64,000 bases of DNA, taken from NCBI RefSeq assembly GCF_914768045.1, contig NZ_CAJZCD010000005.1:114428-178427 (forward strand), written 5' to 3'. Shown here piece by piece: positions 1 to 8,335 of this stretch. Origin of the DNA: Snodgrassella communis. Its GTDB lineage: Bacteria; Pseudomonadota; Gammaproteobacteria; Burkholderiales; Neisseriaceae. Each line of letters starts with the position of its first letter. Positions within the stretch are counted from its first letter, which is position 1. The position numbers were made by a program, and so were the translations under genes. A model generated the notes under the pieces. The model ran no database searches and had not been told where the DNA came from. It saw only the letters and a program-made list of their open reading frames with translations.

Positions 1-209
1 ATCATAACGCTGACAAAGGTGGTGGGAATCAGCCAGCGCGCTTTACCCTGAAAAGTGGCCGCCCATAAGCCCACTGCAATCATGGCCAACAAATGATCCC
101 AGCCACTGAACGGATGCTGTACTCCAGCCAGCCAGCCTTCGCTAAGGTGGCCGGGATGGGCAAATGCCAGCACGGGGCTTAACAGGAACAAAGCAAATAT
201 TTTTTTCAT
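1..209 (-). CDS. HupE/UreJ-family nickel permease, N-terminal part (cut by window edge)
   Basis: Only the first ~69 codons are inside the window; the gene runs off the left edge. The product begins with a short hydrophobic signal-like segment (MKKIFALFLLSPVLAFA) followed directly by HPGHLSEGW, the His-Pro-Gly-His start typical of mature HupE/UreJ proteins, and then a hydrophobic helix. HupE/UreJ are inner-membrane proteins thought to bring nickel to hydrogenase or urease. A strong ribosome binding site (GGAGGAATTT) sits right before the ATG. It lies 23 bp after ureF on the same strand, so it is most likely the next gene of the urease operon and supplies Ni for the active site. Full length and transmembrane count cannot be judged. 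Confidence 0.85.
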   Translation of the reverse strand, partial: MKKIFALFLLSPVLAFAHPGHLSEGWLAGVQHPFSGWDHLLAMIAVGLWAATFQGKARWLIPTTFVSVM

Positions 210-232
210 AAATTCCTCCATTATTAATAAAT

Positions 233-952
233 CTAACTCATATACAGGCGAGTATATAAACGCTCATGCTGCATTGCCCGAATGTCAGTGGCCAGTGTGG
301 TAGCGCCCAATTGCTGCCACTGTGGCTGCATACTGGCTTGTACGGTTTGTGCAATCACGGTATGCAGTTCGATTAACATTTCCTGTCCGGCCATCTGGCT
401 TAGTGGTATCAGCTTAACGCCGTTGGTAATCAAACCGACAACAGCGTTGTAATAAAATGCCTGTAGCGTAGCAGCCTTATCCAGCTGCATGGCAGCAGCG
501 AGTAACCCAAACACCAGTGGATAAAATCCGCGCACCTGCTGTGCAGCCAGTGCAGCCTGATAAGAAGCCACGATTGCTACCTTGGTATGCTGAGCAAAAA
601 TTTTCAGCAGACGTACGCCCAGTTTATAACTGCTTTCTCGCAACTCACGCGCTACTTTTGCCGCACCTATCTGTTTATCTAGTAATATTAATGCCTCCAG
701 ATTCTGCTTGCTGCTGGCATTAAAGGCCAATGACACATAAGCACCGTCATTATGCAGCCAGTTTTGCTGCAACTGGGTGTATACAAATGTTTTCAGTGTC
801 GCCGCATCATGTACAACACCCTGCTGGACAAAGGTTTCCAGCCCGCCGGAATGATTAAAGCCACCAATCGGCAGTGTAGGATCAGCCAGTTGCAGCAATA
901 ATCCTGCACGCGTTAAAGCGTCAATATCAATGTGTCTGTCTGAACCGGACAT
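233..952 (-). CDS. ureF: urease accessory protein UreF
   Basis: 239 aa, the usual size for UreF. The N-terminal part has the family signature LQLADPTLPIGGFNHSGGLE (residues ~20-39), and the rest is helical and Ala/Leu-rich as expected. UreF acts with UreD/UreH and the GTPase UreG as the chaperone complex that carbamylates the active-site lysine of UreC and inserts two nickel ions in the cytoplasm. It follows ureE by 12 bp with only a weak ribosome binding site, suggesting translational coupling. Its partners UreG and UreD are not found in this window and presumably lie beyond the left edge or elsewhere. Confidence 0.95.
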   Translation of the reverse strand: MSGSDRHIDIDALTRAGLLLQLADPTLPIGGFNHSGGLETFVQQGVVHDAATLKTFVYTQLQQNWLHNDGAYVSLAFNASSKQNLEALILLDKQIGAAKVARELRESSYKLGVRLLKIFAQHTKVAIVASYQAALAAQQVRGFYPLVFGLLAAAMQLDKAATLQAFYYNAVVGLITNGVKLIPLSQMAGQEMLIELHTVIAQTVQASMQPQWQQLGATTLATDIRAMQHERLYTRLYMS

Positions 953-964
953 ATATTCAACTTA

Positions 965-1480
965 TCAGTGGTGATGATGGCCAACTAAATCATGTGTATG
1001 GCTGTGGCCACCGCCAACACCCGGCGCTGAATTGGCACGCAATTGTTCACTTAAGCGCCGTTGCTGGCGTATTGGTGCAAAACCAGCCGCCTGCAACCAT
1101 TCAAATAAGGGTTTATCAAACGGTAGCAGCAATTCATTTCCGTCTAGAAATAATGGCGTATGTTTGTTACCGATTTCATAACAAGCACGTGCCATTTCCG
1201 GCAAGGTTTGCGGCGCCAGCACCATCACTTCACTTGGTTCAATCTGCACCACAATTGCCAACTGCTTGTCCAGATAAACTACATCATCATGGTGCAGCCG
1301 CTGTCCCTCTTTCAGCAGACGAAAAGCAATCTCACGCCCGTTTGTTGTCGTCGTACGGATAATGCGCCGGTCTGCCTCAAACCATTGCAGACAAACAGTA
1401 TCCAGCTTCTGAGTAGTAATCTGCTGCTTTTCTTTAAGCGTTTGCAGATTGCCGAGGATGGTTTGGATGATTAGATTCAT
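965..1480 (-). CDS. ureE: urease nickel metallochaperone UreE
   Basis: 171 aa from the ATG at 1480. A TTG codon 15 bp upstream is an alternative start, but the ATG gives the normal N-terminus (MNLIIQTILGN). The C-terminal half carries the UreE metal-binding core with conserved EIGNKH, and the protein ends in a His-rich tail (HSHTHDLVGHHHH, residues ~159-171) that binds extra Ni. UreE delivers nickel to the UreDFG-urease complex. The gene start lies inside the 3' end of the preceding AT-rich membrane ORF (overlap 47 bp) and no good Shine-Dalgarno is visible, so its expression may depend on reading through that ORF. Confidence 0.95.
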   Translation of the reverse strand: MNLIIQTILGNLQTLKEKQQITTQKLDTVCLQWFEADRRIIRTTTTNGREIAFRLLKEGQRLHHDDVVYLDKQLAIVVQIEPSEVMVLAPQTLPEMARACYEIGNKHTPLFLDGNELLLPFDKPLFEWLQAAGFAPIRQQRRLSEQLRANSAPGVGGGHSHTHDLVGHHHH

Positions 1481-2000
1481 TTTTGATTTTAGCAATTTGA
1501 ATAAAATATTTTAAAAGGCAAACACAAATAATAAATAACCAACCAAATTCACCTAGTATAAAAAACATTCCTTTAAATACTTCTAATTTAAAATCTTCGT
1601 GGGATGGATTAATTAATAGCCAAAGAATTATATCTATGATCAGAGATGTACTCAGAGCCAAATATCCAAATAAAATAGCTACTGTACGTTGTGTAATGCG
1701 ACTATCAACATAAAAATACCAGTCAGCAAAATTTCTTTTACTGCGTAACCGCAGATAACATACCGAAATAATAAACCAAATGAATGCCGATATAATAATG
1801 TACTTAAATGAATGTATACCTTGGCTAGCAATATGCCATCTTTCTAAAAACAAATCCGAATCACTAAAAAAATGTACGCCATATTTGGTTTGCTCAAATG
1901 AATTTGAAACAAAAAATCCCGTTGTTAAAACACATGACAGCAGTAACATACTTTTTAATTCGTCAATAACTAGAGAAATAAAGTCTTTGATATATTTCAT
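1434..2000 (-). CDS. membrane protein of unknown function inserted in the urease operon
   Basis: I do not recognise a family. From the ATG at 2000 it encodes 188 aa (MKYIKDFISL...); an in-frame start at 2030 would overlap the ureC stop. About four hydrophobic segments are visible: one near the N-terminus, one around YIIISAFIWFIISVCYL, one around VAILFGYLALSTSLIIDIILW and one around GWLFIICVCLLKYF, joined by charged loops, so it is an integral membrane protein. Its base composition is markedly more AT-rich than ureC and ureE. It sits between ureC and ureE, where an operon normally has no gene, and its 3' end overlaps ureE. It may be a recent insertion. The first residues (MKYIK-F) resemble those of the small ORF upstream of ureA. 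Confidence 0.6.
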   Translation of the reverse strand: MKYIKDFISLVIDELKSMLLLSCVLTTGFFVSNSFEQTKYGVHFFSDSDLFLERWHIASQGIHSFKYIIISAFIWFIISVCYLRLRSKRNFADWYFYVDSRITQRTVAILFGYLALSTSLIIDIILWLLINPSHEDFKLEVFKGMFFILGEFGWLFIICVCLLKYFIQIAKIKNESNHPNHPRQSANA

Positions 2001-2026
2001 ATATATGCAACCACAAATTGTTTTAA

Positions 2027-3748
2027 TCAAAACAGAAAATACCGCTGTGCCAGCGCCACTTTTTCAGCCGGTTCACAGGTAATATGCTCACCATTCACCC
2101 GTACTTCATAGGTTTCAGGATTGACACTGATTTCAGGCATTGCATTGTTGTGAATCAGGTCTTTTTTGCCAATTGAACGACAATTGTGCACAGGTAAAGT
2201 TTGTTTACATAAACCATATTGGCTGCGGATATCATTATCCACACCAGCCTGTGATACAAACAATACAGCGGTATCCTTCACAGCACGGCCAAGTGCGCCG
2301 AACATGGGGCGATAGATAACAGGCTGAGGTGTGGGGATAGAGGCATTCGGATCGCCCATGCGCGCATAGCTGATGGTACCGCCCTTGATGATGATTTCCG
2401 GTTTTACACCGAAAAAAGCTGGTTTCCACAATACCAAATCGGCAATTTTGCCTGCTTCAATTGAGCCTACATATTCGCTGATACCCTGAGCAATGGCTGG
2501 GTTGATGGTGTATTTGGCCAGATAACGCTTGATGCGAAAGTTGTCGTTGGCGCCGGTTTCTTCAGCCAAGCGGCCACGCTGCTGTTTCATTTTGTCTGCG
2601 GTTTGCCATGTGCGTACAATCACTTCAGCTACTCTGCCCATAGCCTGTGAATCTGAACTCATTATCGAGAATACGCCCATATCATGCAATATATCTTCGG
2701 CGGCAATGGTTTCCGGGCGGATACGCGAATCGGCAAAGGCCACATCTTCGGCCACATTTTTATCCAGATGATGACACACCATTAACATATCCAGATGTTC
2801 GTCTATGGTATTCACGGTAAACGGGCGGGTAGGATTAGTAGAAGCCGGCAGTACATTCGGATACATCGCGGCTTTGATGATATCCGGTGCATGGCCGCCA
2901 CCGGCACCTTCGGTATGAAAGGTATGGATTACCCGGCCATCAATAGCCTGCATGGTATCCTCAAGAAAGCCACCCTCATTCAGGGTATCGGTATGAATCG
3001 CTACCTGCACATCCATTTCATCTGCAATCTGTAATGAAGCATGGATTACCGCGGCGGTTGCACCCCAGTCTTCGTGGATTTTCAGCCCCAGTGCACCGGC
3101 AGCTACTTGCTCGCGTAATGGTTCCAGACTGGCGCAATTGCCTTTGCCAAAAAAGCCCAGATTAACTGGCGCCTGTTCGGCAGCCTGCAACATTTTCTGA
3201 ATATGCCATGCACCCGGAGTCACTGTAGTGGCATTAGTACCATCGGCAGGCCCGGTACCCCCTCCGATCATGGTGGTGATGCCGGATTCAATGGCATGGG
3301 TAATTTGCTGTGGTGAAATAAAGTGAATATGGGTATCAATTCCGCCTGCGGTGGCAATTAGATTGGCACCATTATGCACTTCGGTAGCAGCACCAATAAT
3401 CATGTTCGGGTGCACGCCATCCATAGTATCGGGATTTCCTGCCTGACCAACAGCCACTATTCTGCCATCACGAATACCAATATCAGCTTTTACTATTCCC
3501 CAGTAATCCAGTATCAGTACATTGGTGATCACCATATCAAGCACATTCTGATTGTTGCGTGGCGCTGTAGCTGATTGTGCCATACCGTCGCGAATGGATT
3601 TGCCGCCGCCGAATTTACCTTCATCACCATAGGTGAGTAAATCGCGTTCAACTTCAGCAAATAGCTCGGTATCACCCAATCGTACTTTATCACCCACGGT
3701 TGGCCCATAGGTGGCAACATACTGCTGGCGGGAAATTTTCAGGCTCAT
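2027..3748 (-). CDS. ureC: urease subunit alpha UreC
   Basis: 573 aa, catalytic subunit of urease (urea + water to ammonia + carbamate, which then gives CO2) in the cytoplasm. All active-site residues are present with an offset of +6 from the Klebsiella numbering: nickel ligands H140 and H142 (THIHFIS), the carbamylated lysine K223 (GLKIHEDW), H252 (IHTDTLNE), H278 ([12 protein letters not shown]), the catalytic flap histidine H326 (MVCHHLD) and D366 ([10 protein letters not shown]). The gene follows ureB after ~105 bp. The intact catalytic set says that urease is functional provided the accessory proteins are encoded. Confidence 0.98.
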   Translation of the reverse strand: MSLKISRQQYVATYGPTVGDKVRLGDTELFAEVERDLLTYGDEGKFGGGKSIRDGMAQSATAPRNNQNVLDMVITNVLILDYWGIVKADIGIRDGRIVAVGQAGNPDTMDGVHPNMIIGAATEVHNGANLIATAGGIDTHIHFISPQQITHAIESGITTMIGGGTGPADGTNATTVTPGAWHIQKMLQAAEQAPVNLGFFGKGNCASLEPLREQVAAGALGLKIHEDWGATAAVIHASLQIADEMDVQVAIHTDTLNEGGFLEDTMQAIDGRVIHTFHTEGAGGGHAPDIIKAAMYPNVLPASTNPTRPFTVNTIDEHLDMLMVCHHLDKNVAEDVAFADSRIRPETIAAEDILHDMGVFSIMSSDSQAMGRVAEVIVRTWQTADKMKQQRGRLAEETGANDNFRIKRYLAKYTINPAIAQGISEYVGSIEAGKIADLVLWKPAFFGVKPEIIIKGGTISYARMGDPNASIPTPQPVIYRPMFGALGRAVKDTAVLFVSQAGVDNDIRSQYGLCKQTLPVHNCRSIGKKDLIHNNAMPEISVNPETYEVRVNGEHITCEPAEKVALAQRYFLF

Positions 3749-3854
3749 GACAGGATTCTCTATTTAAGTAATCTGTAGCAATTCTCTATGGTTTGATTAT
3801 TGGATATTTATCCGGAGTTTAGTATCTAAACCGTATATTGGTTAAGCAGGCAAA

Positions 3855-4169
3855 TCATTTATTGCTTATGCTGCCATTAACGGCATTATGAAAACCAAAT
3901 ACTTTTTTATGGCCACCGTATTCGGTTAGCGCCACCGTTTTGGCTTCACCGGGCTCAAACCGCACGGCATTACCTGATGGAATATTTAAACGCATACCAC
4001 GTGTCTGTTCCCGCTCAAACTCAAGCGCATTATTGGTTTCATAAAAATGATAGTGTGAACCCACCTGTATCGGCCGGTCGCCACGGTTAACCACGGTAAT
4101 GGTGAGGGTACGGCGGTTCTGATTGGCAATGATGTCATCTGCGGCCAGTATATATTCTCCCGGAATCAT
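3855..4169 (-). CDS. ureB: urease subunit beta UreB
   Basis: 104 aa, matching separate UreB subunits of the three-polypeptide bacterial ureases. It starts with the typical MIPGEYI and contains the family core [21 protein letters not shown] and RFEPGE. UreB packs with UreA and UreC in the (ABC)3 urease complex and shapes the flap over the active site. It lies ~93 bp downstream of ureA and ~106 bp upstream of ureC on the same strand. Confidence 0.97.
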   Translation of the reverse strand: MIPGEYILAADDIIANQNRRTLTITVVNRGDRPIQVGSHYHFYETNNALEFEREQTRGMRLNIPSGNAVRFEPGEAKTVALTEYGGHKKVFGFHNAVNGSISNK

Positions 4170-4262
4170 ACCGTTTCTCCTGAATAGGTATGGTACGAAT
4201 ATTATTTGCTGTTAAATAATCATTTCGCCCATAGCGAATGTTTACAGTAACTGAATCATGCT

Positions 4263-4565
4263 TTAGCGGATAGGCTGGTGTACGGTAACCAGCTTGGTGC
4301 CGTCGGGAAAAGTTGCCTCAATTTGTACTTCATGCACCATTTCGGCTACGCCTTCCATGACATCAGCAGTGGTTAATAATGTAGCGCCATACTGCATTAA
4401 TTCGGCCACACTCATACCATCGCGCGCCGCTTCCTGTAACTGGCTGCTGATATAAGCGATGGCTTCTGGATAGTTCAGTTTCACTCCCCGAGCACGCCGT
4501 CTGGCAGCCAGTTCTCCCGCCACAAACAGCATTAGTTTTTCCTGCTCACGACTGGTTAAATGCAT
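4263..4565 (-). CDS. ureA: urease subunit gamma UreA
   Basis: 100 aa, the normal size. It opens with [20 protein letters not shown] and contains [13 protein letters not shown] and the closing [16 protein letters not shown] typical of UreA. It is the first structural gene of the minus-strand urease operon. No ureD precedes it, unlike in many operons. Upstream is a small AT-rich ORF and then the leuA terminator, so the operon promoter should lie between about 4570 and 4980. Confidence 0.97.
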   Translation of the reverse strand: MHLTSREQEKLMLFVAGELAARRRARGVKLNYPEAIAYISSQLQEAARDGMSVAELMQYGATLLTTADVMEGVAEMVHEVQIEATFPDGTKLVTVHQPIR

Positions 4566-4649
4566 AACTTTCTCTATAAATAGTCAATTAATGAATTACA
4601 TTACTGCGCCTGACAATCTAAACTACTTTATACAAAGCTATTTAAAAAA

Positions 4650-4835
4650 CTATTTTTCTTTAAAATATTTATAAATTCTGTGAATAATAAGTAATACAAA
4701 AATAATTGTAAAAATCTTGCCAATCATTCTGCCTTGCTGGTAAGCAGTACTGTTTTCATCTACTACAGCAAAAGCATTAGTCATGGTAAAAGCAAATACA
4801 GATAGTACCCACAAAAACTGTTTAATATATTTCAT
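4650..4835 (-). CDS. small signal-peptide/membrane protein of unknown function
   Basis: 61 aa. An N-terminal signal-like segment (MKYIKQFLWVLSVFAF...) ends in an Ala-rich cleavage-like site (TNAFAV), followed by a short polar stretch and a second hydrophobic helix (IFTIIFVLLIIHRIY) with a Lys-rich end. No family recognised. It stands alone between the leuA terminator and ureA, on the same strand as the urease genes, so it could be the first gene of that transcript. The first residues resemble those of the AT-rich ORF between ureC and ureE. Confidence 0.5.
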   Translation of the reverse strand: MKYIKQFLWVLSVFAFTMTNAFAVVDENSTAYQQGRMIGKIFTIIFVLLIIHRIYKYFKEK

Positions 4836-4980
4836 GGCTTCAAACTAATCGTATAAAGGGAAATTCAATTTTTTAAAACCCTTGTTTAAATCAGATATAA
4901 CTGAAATTTAATAAGTTTATAAAATATCATAAACTTAATATAGTTAGTTTGTATAGCAAAATCTAAAGTTTTTTTACATA

Positions 4981-5026
4981 AAAAGTGCCTGTTCTTTGGT
5001 TGGAAAACCAAAGAACAGGCACTTTT
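4981..5026 (-). terminator. intrinsic terminator after leuA
   Basis: A perfect 21-bp stem (4981-5001 pairs with 5006-5026) around a 4-nt loop. The stem has A/T runs at both feet, so it can act in both directions. It lies 40 bp after the leuA stop codon and separates leuA from the urease region. Confidence 0.9.
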
Positions 5027-5066
5027 AGATTAATTAGCTTTTAAGTATTTGCAGATTTTACTTTAT

Positions 5067-6857
5067 TTATATTATCCCCTGAGCCTTAACGCGTGGCTGA
5101 CTATTCAGCTTGTTCAGGGCAGACAGATATGCTTTGGCACTGGCAACAATGATATCGGTGTCGGTTCCCTGCCCGCTTACCAGATGACCCTCATGTGACA
5201 AACGCACGGTAACCTCTCCCTGACTTTCCGGGCCGGCGGTGATGGCATTGACCGAATACAATTGTAAATCTGCACTGCTGTGCGCTTCAGACTCAATAGC
5301 TTTGAATACGGCATCAATCGGTCCTGAACCATGCCCACTGGCACGTTTTTCGTTGCCGTCCAGATTAAAGACGATTTCCGCCACTGGTTCTTCGCCAGTT
5401 TCACTGCGAATGCTCAGTGATATGTATTTGTAACGATCGGGAGCTCGGCTTTCCAGTTCATCAGATACCAATGCATGCAAGTCTTCATCAAAAATTTCAC
5501 GTTTTTTGTCGGCCAGCTCTTTAAAGCGGGCAAAAGCAGCATTAAGGGCTTCTTCACTATCAAGTTCAATACCCAATTCCTGTAGTTTGGTGCGGAAAGC
5601 ATTGCGGCCGGAAAGTTTACCCAAAGTTAGCCGGTTGGTACTCCAGCCAACTGATTCGGCAGACATGATTTCATAGGTTTCACGACATTTCAGTATGCCG
5701 TCCTGATGAATGCCTGATTCATGTGCAAATGCATTGGCACCAACAATGGCTTTGTTCGGCTGAATCGGATAGCCGGTAACGGTAGAAACCATTTTTGAGG
5801 TGGGCACGATCTGCGTGGTATCGATATTGGTTTCCAGCCCAAAAATATCGTGGCGGGTTTTCAATGCCATAACCACTTCTTCCAGACTGGCATTACCTGC
5901 CCGCTCACCCAGACCATTAATGGTACATTCCACTTGCCGTGCACCGCCGCTTACTGCGGCCAGTGAGTTGCCAACGGCCAGTCCCAGATCATTATGGCAG
6001 TGTGCCGACCAGATGACTTTATCGCTATTCGGGGTTTTCTGAATCAGTTCACGAAAGAATGCTTCTGTCTGAAATGGAATGGCATAACCCACTGTATCGG
6101 GGATATTGATGGTGGTGGCACCTGCTTCAATCACTGCCTGACAGATTTCAGCAAGAAAATTGATATCACTGCGCAGTGCATCTTCACAGGAAAACTCCAC
6201 ATCATCGGTATATTCACGCGCTATTTTCACTGCTTTAACCGCAGTTTCTTTAACCTGCTGCGGCTTCATACGTAATTTATGTTCCATATGCAATGGACTG
6301 GTAGCAATAAAGGTATGAATACGCTTGCGTTTGGCCGGCGCAACTGCTTCGCCGGCTTTGCGTACATCGCGTTCATTGGCACGTGACAGAGAGCAGACAG
6401 TAGCATTCTGGATAATTTCGGCAATGCTGTGAATAGCATCAAAATCCCCCGGACTGGCAGCAGCAAAACCTGCCTCAATCACATCCACACCCAGTTTTTC
6501 CAACTGGCGTGCAATGCGGATTTTTTCTTCTTTGGTCATGGCCGCCCCCGGCGACTGTTCTCCATCGCGCAGGGTTGTGTCGAATATAATGACTTGATTA
6601 TTGGTACTGGGCATTCTTGGTCTCTCCAAGGTGATGTTATTGTGTTGCATAAATGCATTGATATCCAGCGGCTTGTTTTGTTTCTCAGCCATCAGAATAA
6701 TTTTTTGTAACTGATTTAATGGCAATGAACCACGCTTGCGCCATTTATAGATAGCAGCCGTTGAAGCGGCACTATCCGGATAATGCTGTTTGAGTGCTTC
6801 TGCTAAAGCGTTTACGCCCCCAAAATAGGCAATCAGGCGGTCTATATTCAATTGCAT
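5067..6857 (-). CDS. leuA: 2-isopropylmalate synthase with N-terminal Cro-like HTH extension
   Basis: LeuA condenses acetyl-CoA with 2-ketoisovalerate, the first committed step of leucine synthesis. The enzyme core starts at [20 protein letters not shown] and is ~515 aa, close to the ~517 aa I recall for Neisseria; metal ligands HCHNDLG and the C-terminal leucine-regulatory region are present. Ahead of it, in frame, lie ~80 extra residues ([20 protein letters not shown]... to ...[16 protein letters not shown]) that look like a Cro/YdaS-type helix-turn-helix. I chose the start at 6857 because it has an AAAGG site; an ATG at 6884 is the alternative. A second ATG at 6614 has its own ribosome binding site and would yield the classic enzyme. 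Fusion or two products cannot be settled from sequence alone. Confidence 0.93.
   Translation of the reverse strand: MQLNIDRLIAYFGGVNALAEALKQHYPDSAASTAAIYKWRKRGSLPLNQLQKIILMAEKQNKPLDINAFMQHNNITLERPRMPSTNNQVIIFDTTLRDGEQSPGAAMTKEEKIRIARQLEKLGVDVIEAGFAAASPGDFDAIHSIAEIIQNATVCSLSRANERDVRKAGEAVAPAKRKRIHTFIATSPLHMEHKLRMKPQQVKETAVKAVKIAREYTDDVEFSCEDALRSDINFLAEICQAVIEAGATTINIPDTVGYAIPFQTEAFFRELIQKTPNSDKVIWSAHCHNDLGLAVGNSLAAVSGGARQVECTINGLGERAGNASLEEVVMALKTRHDIFGLETNIDTTQIVPTSKMVSTVTGYPIQPNKAIVGANAFAHESGIHQDGILKCRETYEIMSAESVGWSTNRLTLGKLSGRNAFRTKLQELGIELDSEEALNAAFARFKELADKKREIFDEDLHALVSDELESRAPDRYKYISLSIRSETGEEPVAEIVFNLDGNEKRASGHGSGPIDAVFKAIESEAHSSADLQLYSVNAITAGPESQGEVTVRLSHEGHLVSGQGTDTDIIVASAKAYLSALNKLNSQPRVKAQGII
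6612..6627 (-). promoter_or_regulatory. internal ribosome binding site and ATG for the LeuA core
   Basis: On the minus strand GGAGAG (6622-6627) is followed 7 nt later by an ATG (6612-6614) that begins the standard LeuA core (MPSTNNQ). This is a better Shine-Dalgarno than those at the upstream starts, so the mRNA may give both an HTH-LeuA fusion and a plain LeuA. Confidence 0.5.
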
Positions 6858-6865
6858 AACTGACC

Positions 6866-6993
6866 TTTTGTCCAATTTATTCATCTCATCAAGTTACAAT
6901 ATATTCTAATAAGCTAATATACGTAAATTTAGACAGAAAAACAAGCTCAATTATTGGTTATTTTGTTTTTATACACCCAATTTGGACATTTTG
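6866..6993. promoter_or_regulatory. candidate inverted operator pair upstream of leuA
   Basis: Two copies of a TTGTCCAAATT-like motif in opposite orientation: TTTTGTCCAATTT at about 6866-6878 and CAATTTGGACATTTTG at 6978-6993. The first abuts the proposed leuA ribosome binding site. Such sites could bind a regulator, possibly the HTH part of LeuA itself. Between and beyond them (to ~7020) is AT-rich sequence that must contain the leuA promoter. The operator role is inference. Confidence 0.3.
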
Positions 6994-7059
6994 TATATTA
7001 ATTCGTACTGATCATTTATTCGTGCTTGAGTAACTCAATACCTATAATTAAACCGCCGG

Positions 7060-7452
7060 ATTATCTTAAACGGGATAAACGGCGGCTATATGGCAGATAG
7101 TGGTATTTTTAGTTGGCTAAATCGCCTTTTAAGGCAACACCAGTCTTGGCATTAAAATTTGCAGAACAGCCATTGAGAGCAAGTTCACTAAGATTGCAAA
7201 CGCACCGGCATTTGCCACCGCTCTTGATGCAACATTATTACCATTGTTATTATTAAAATAACATAAAATTTTTCCATCGCAAAGCAAACTGCTATCCGCC
7301 GTGCCGTCCCAGACATCGGATTCTGCACACTTATCGTCTTGGCTAGAACATTGTCACTGCAATACGGCAGCAAACTCACACAACACAGCAATAGCCTGCA
7401 CAACCTGCGCAATGCTGTCAGATTTAGTTTTTTCCAACATAAAATCAGCCAT
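7060..7452 (-). pseudogene. decayed ORF with Cys-rich C-terminal part
   Basis: A good ribosome binding site (AAGGG) precedes an ATG at 7452 that opens MADFMLEKTKSDSIAQVVQA; this frame stops at 7354-7356 after 32 codons. The same frame then stays open and Cys-rich (CSSQDDKCAESDVWDG, then LLCDGKILCYF) into an AAT-repeat tract. A second frame carries on with KCRCVCNLSELALNGCSANF and ends GVALKGDLAN-stop near 7110. The pattern suggests a gene broken by a nonsense codon and a frameshift in the repeat. I do not recognise the family. The rest of 6994-7534 holds no clear gene. Confidence 0.35.
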
Positions 7453-7534
7453 TATTTTGCCCTTATAAATATATTCTTTGCTGGCTGTACTGTTAAGAAT
7501 GCAACAAAACCAAGTCTGATTCAGCATTTATTTT

Positions 7535-8326
7535 TTAGTTAAGCCAGATTGCGCTCAGCATACGTCCCGTTTGTCCATCACGTCGATAAGAAAAATAACG
7601 TTCACGCTGTAAAACCGTGCATTCAGTACCGCCGTAGACTTGATGTACACCTGCATCAGCCAGAGCCAGCCGTGCCAGCGCATAAATATCTGCCAGATAA
7701 TGGCCATTACCAATATCAGCAAAGGCTGCCTGTGCCTTGGGCTGGCGCAGACAAAATGCTTCCCACACTTTCGCACCTACCTCAAAGGCTTCCGGTCCTA
7801 TTGCCGGCCCCAGATAAGCAAGAATTTCCACTGGATTGACCTGCATGGCCTCTACCGTATTCTGCAATACCCCATTTGCCAGCCCACGCCAGCCGGCATG
7901 TGCCGCAGCCACTACCGTACCGGCACGGTCGCACATCAATACTGGCAGACAATCCGCAGTCATAATGGCACAGGCTACTACTTCACCCTGCCGGCAGAAA
8001 CTGGCATCAGCAGCTTCTGGCCTACCCGCCTGCAACGCAGTTAATGCCGACATAGCATCGGTTACCTCGGCACTGTGTACCTGATTCAGATAGGCCAGCG
8101 GCTTTGCCACCTGCTGCTGCACCAGTGCGCGATTATGCTGTACTGCCTCCGAAAGATCTCCTACATGCGCACCAACATTTAATGAAGTAAATGGTGGCCG
8201 GCTCACACCACCTTGTCGCGTAGAAATCAGGGTATGTACATTAGCCGGTGCCGGCCATTCTGCCTCAAAAAAGGATTTTTTGTCCTGAGTCAGACCAAGT
8301 GCCTGATTCATGTCCCACTGATTCAT
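7535..8326 (-). CDS. pgeF: peptidoglycan editing factor PgeF (YfiH, DUF152)
   Basis: 263 aa. The conserved metal-site residues of the YfiH/laccase-domain family are visible: the His of LNQVHS, the Cys of TADCLPVL and the His of AHAGWRG. In E. coli the family member removes wrongly incorporated L-serine from the muropeptide precursor; other members have been reported as polyphenol oxidases or purine-nucleoside phosphorylases. It starts 9 bp after the rluD stop codon, so the two form an operon, an arrangement common in proteobacteria. No transmembrane segment or signal is seen; cytoplasmic. Confidence 0.92.
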   Translation of the reverse strand: MNQWDMNQALGLTQDKKSFFEAEWPAPANVHTLISTRQGGVSRPPFTSLNVGAHVGDLSEAVQHNRALVQQQVAKPLAYLNQVHSAEVTDAMSALTALQAGRPEAADASFCRQGEVVACAIMTADCLPVLMCDRAGTVVAAAHAGWRGLANGVLQNTVEAMQVNPVEILAYLGPAIGPEAFEVGAKVWEAFCLRQPKAQAAFADIGNGHYLADIYALARLALADAGVHQVYGGTECTVLQRERYFSYRRDGQTGRMLSAIWLN

Positions 8327-8335
8327 CGTGCTACT

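Noticed and set aside
2235..3720. Several 60-80-codon frames inside ureC on both strands
   Set aside because: All lie inside the well-supported ureC gene in other frames.
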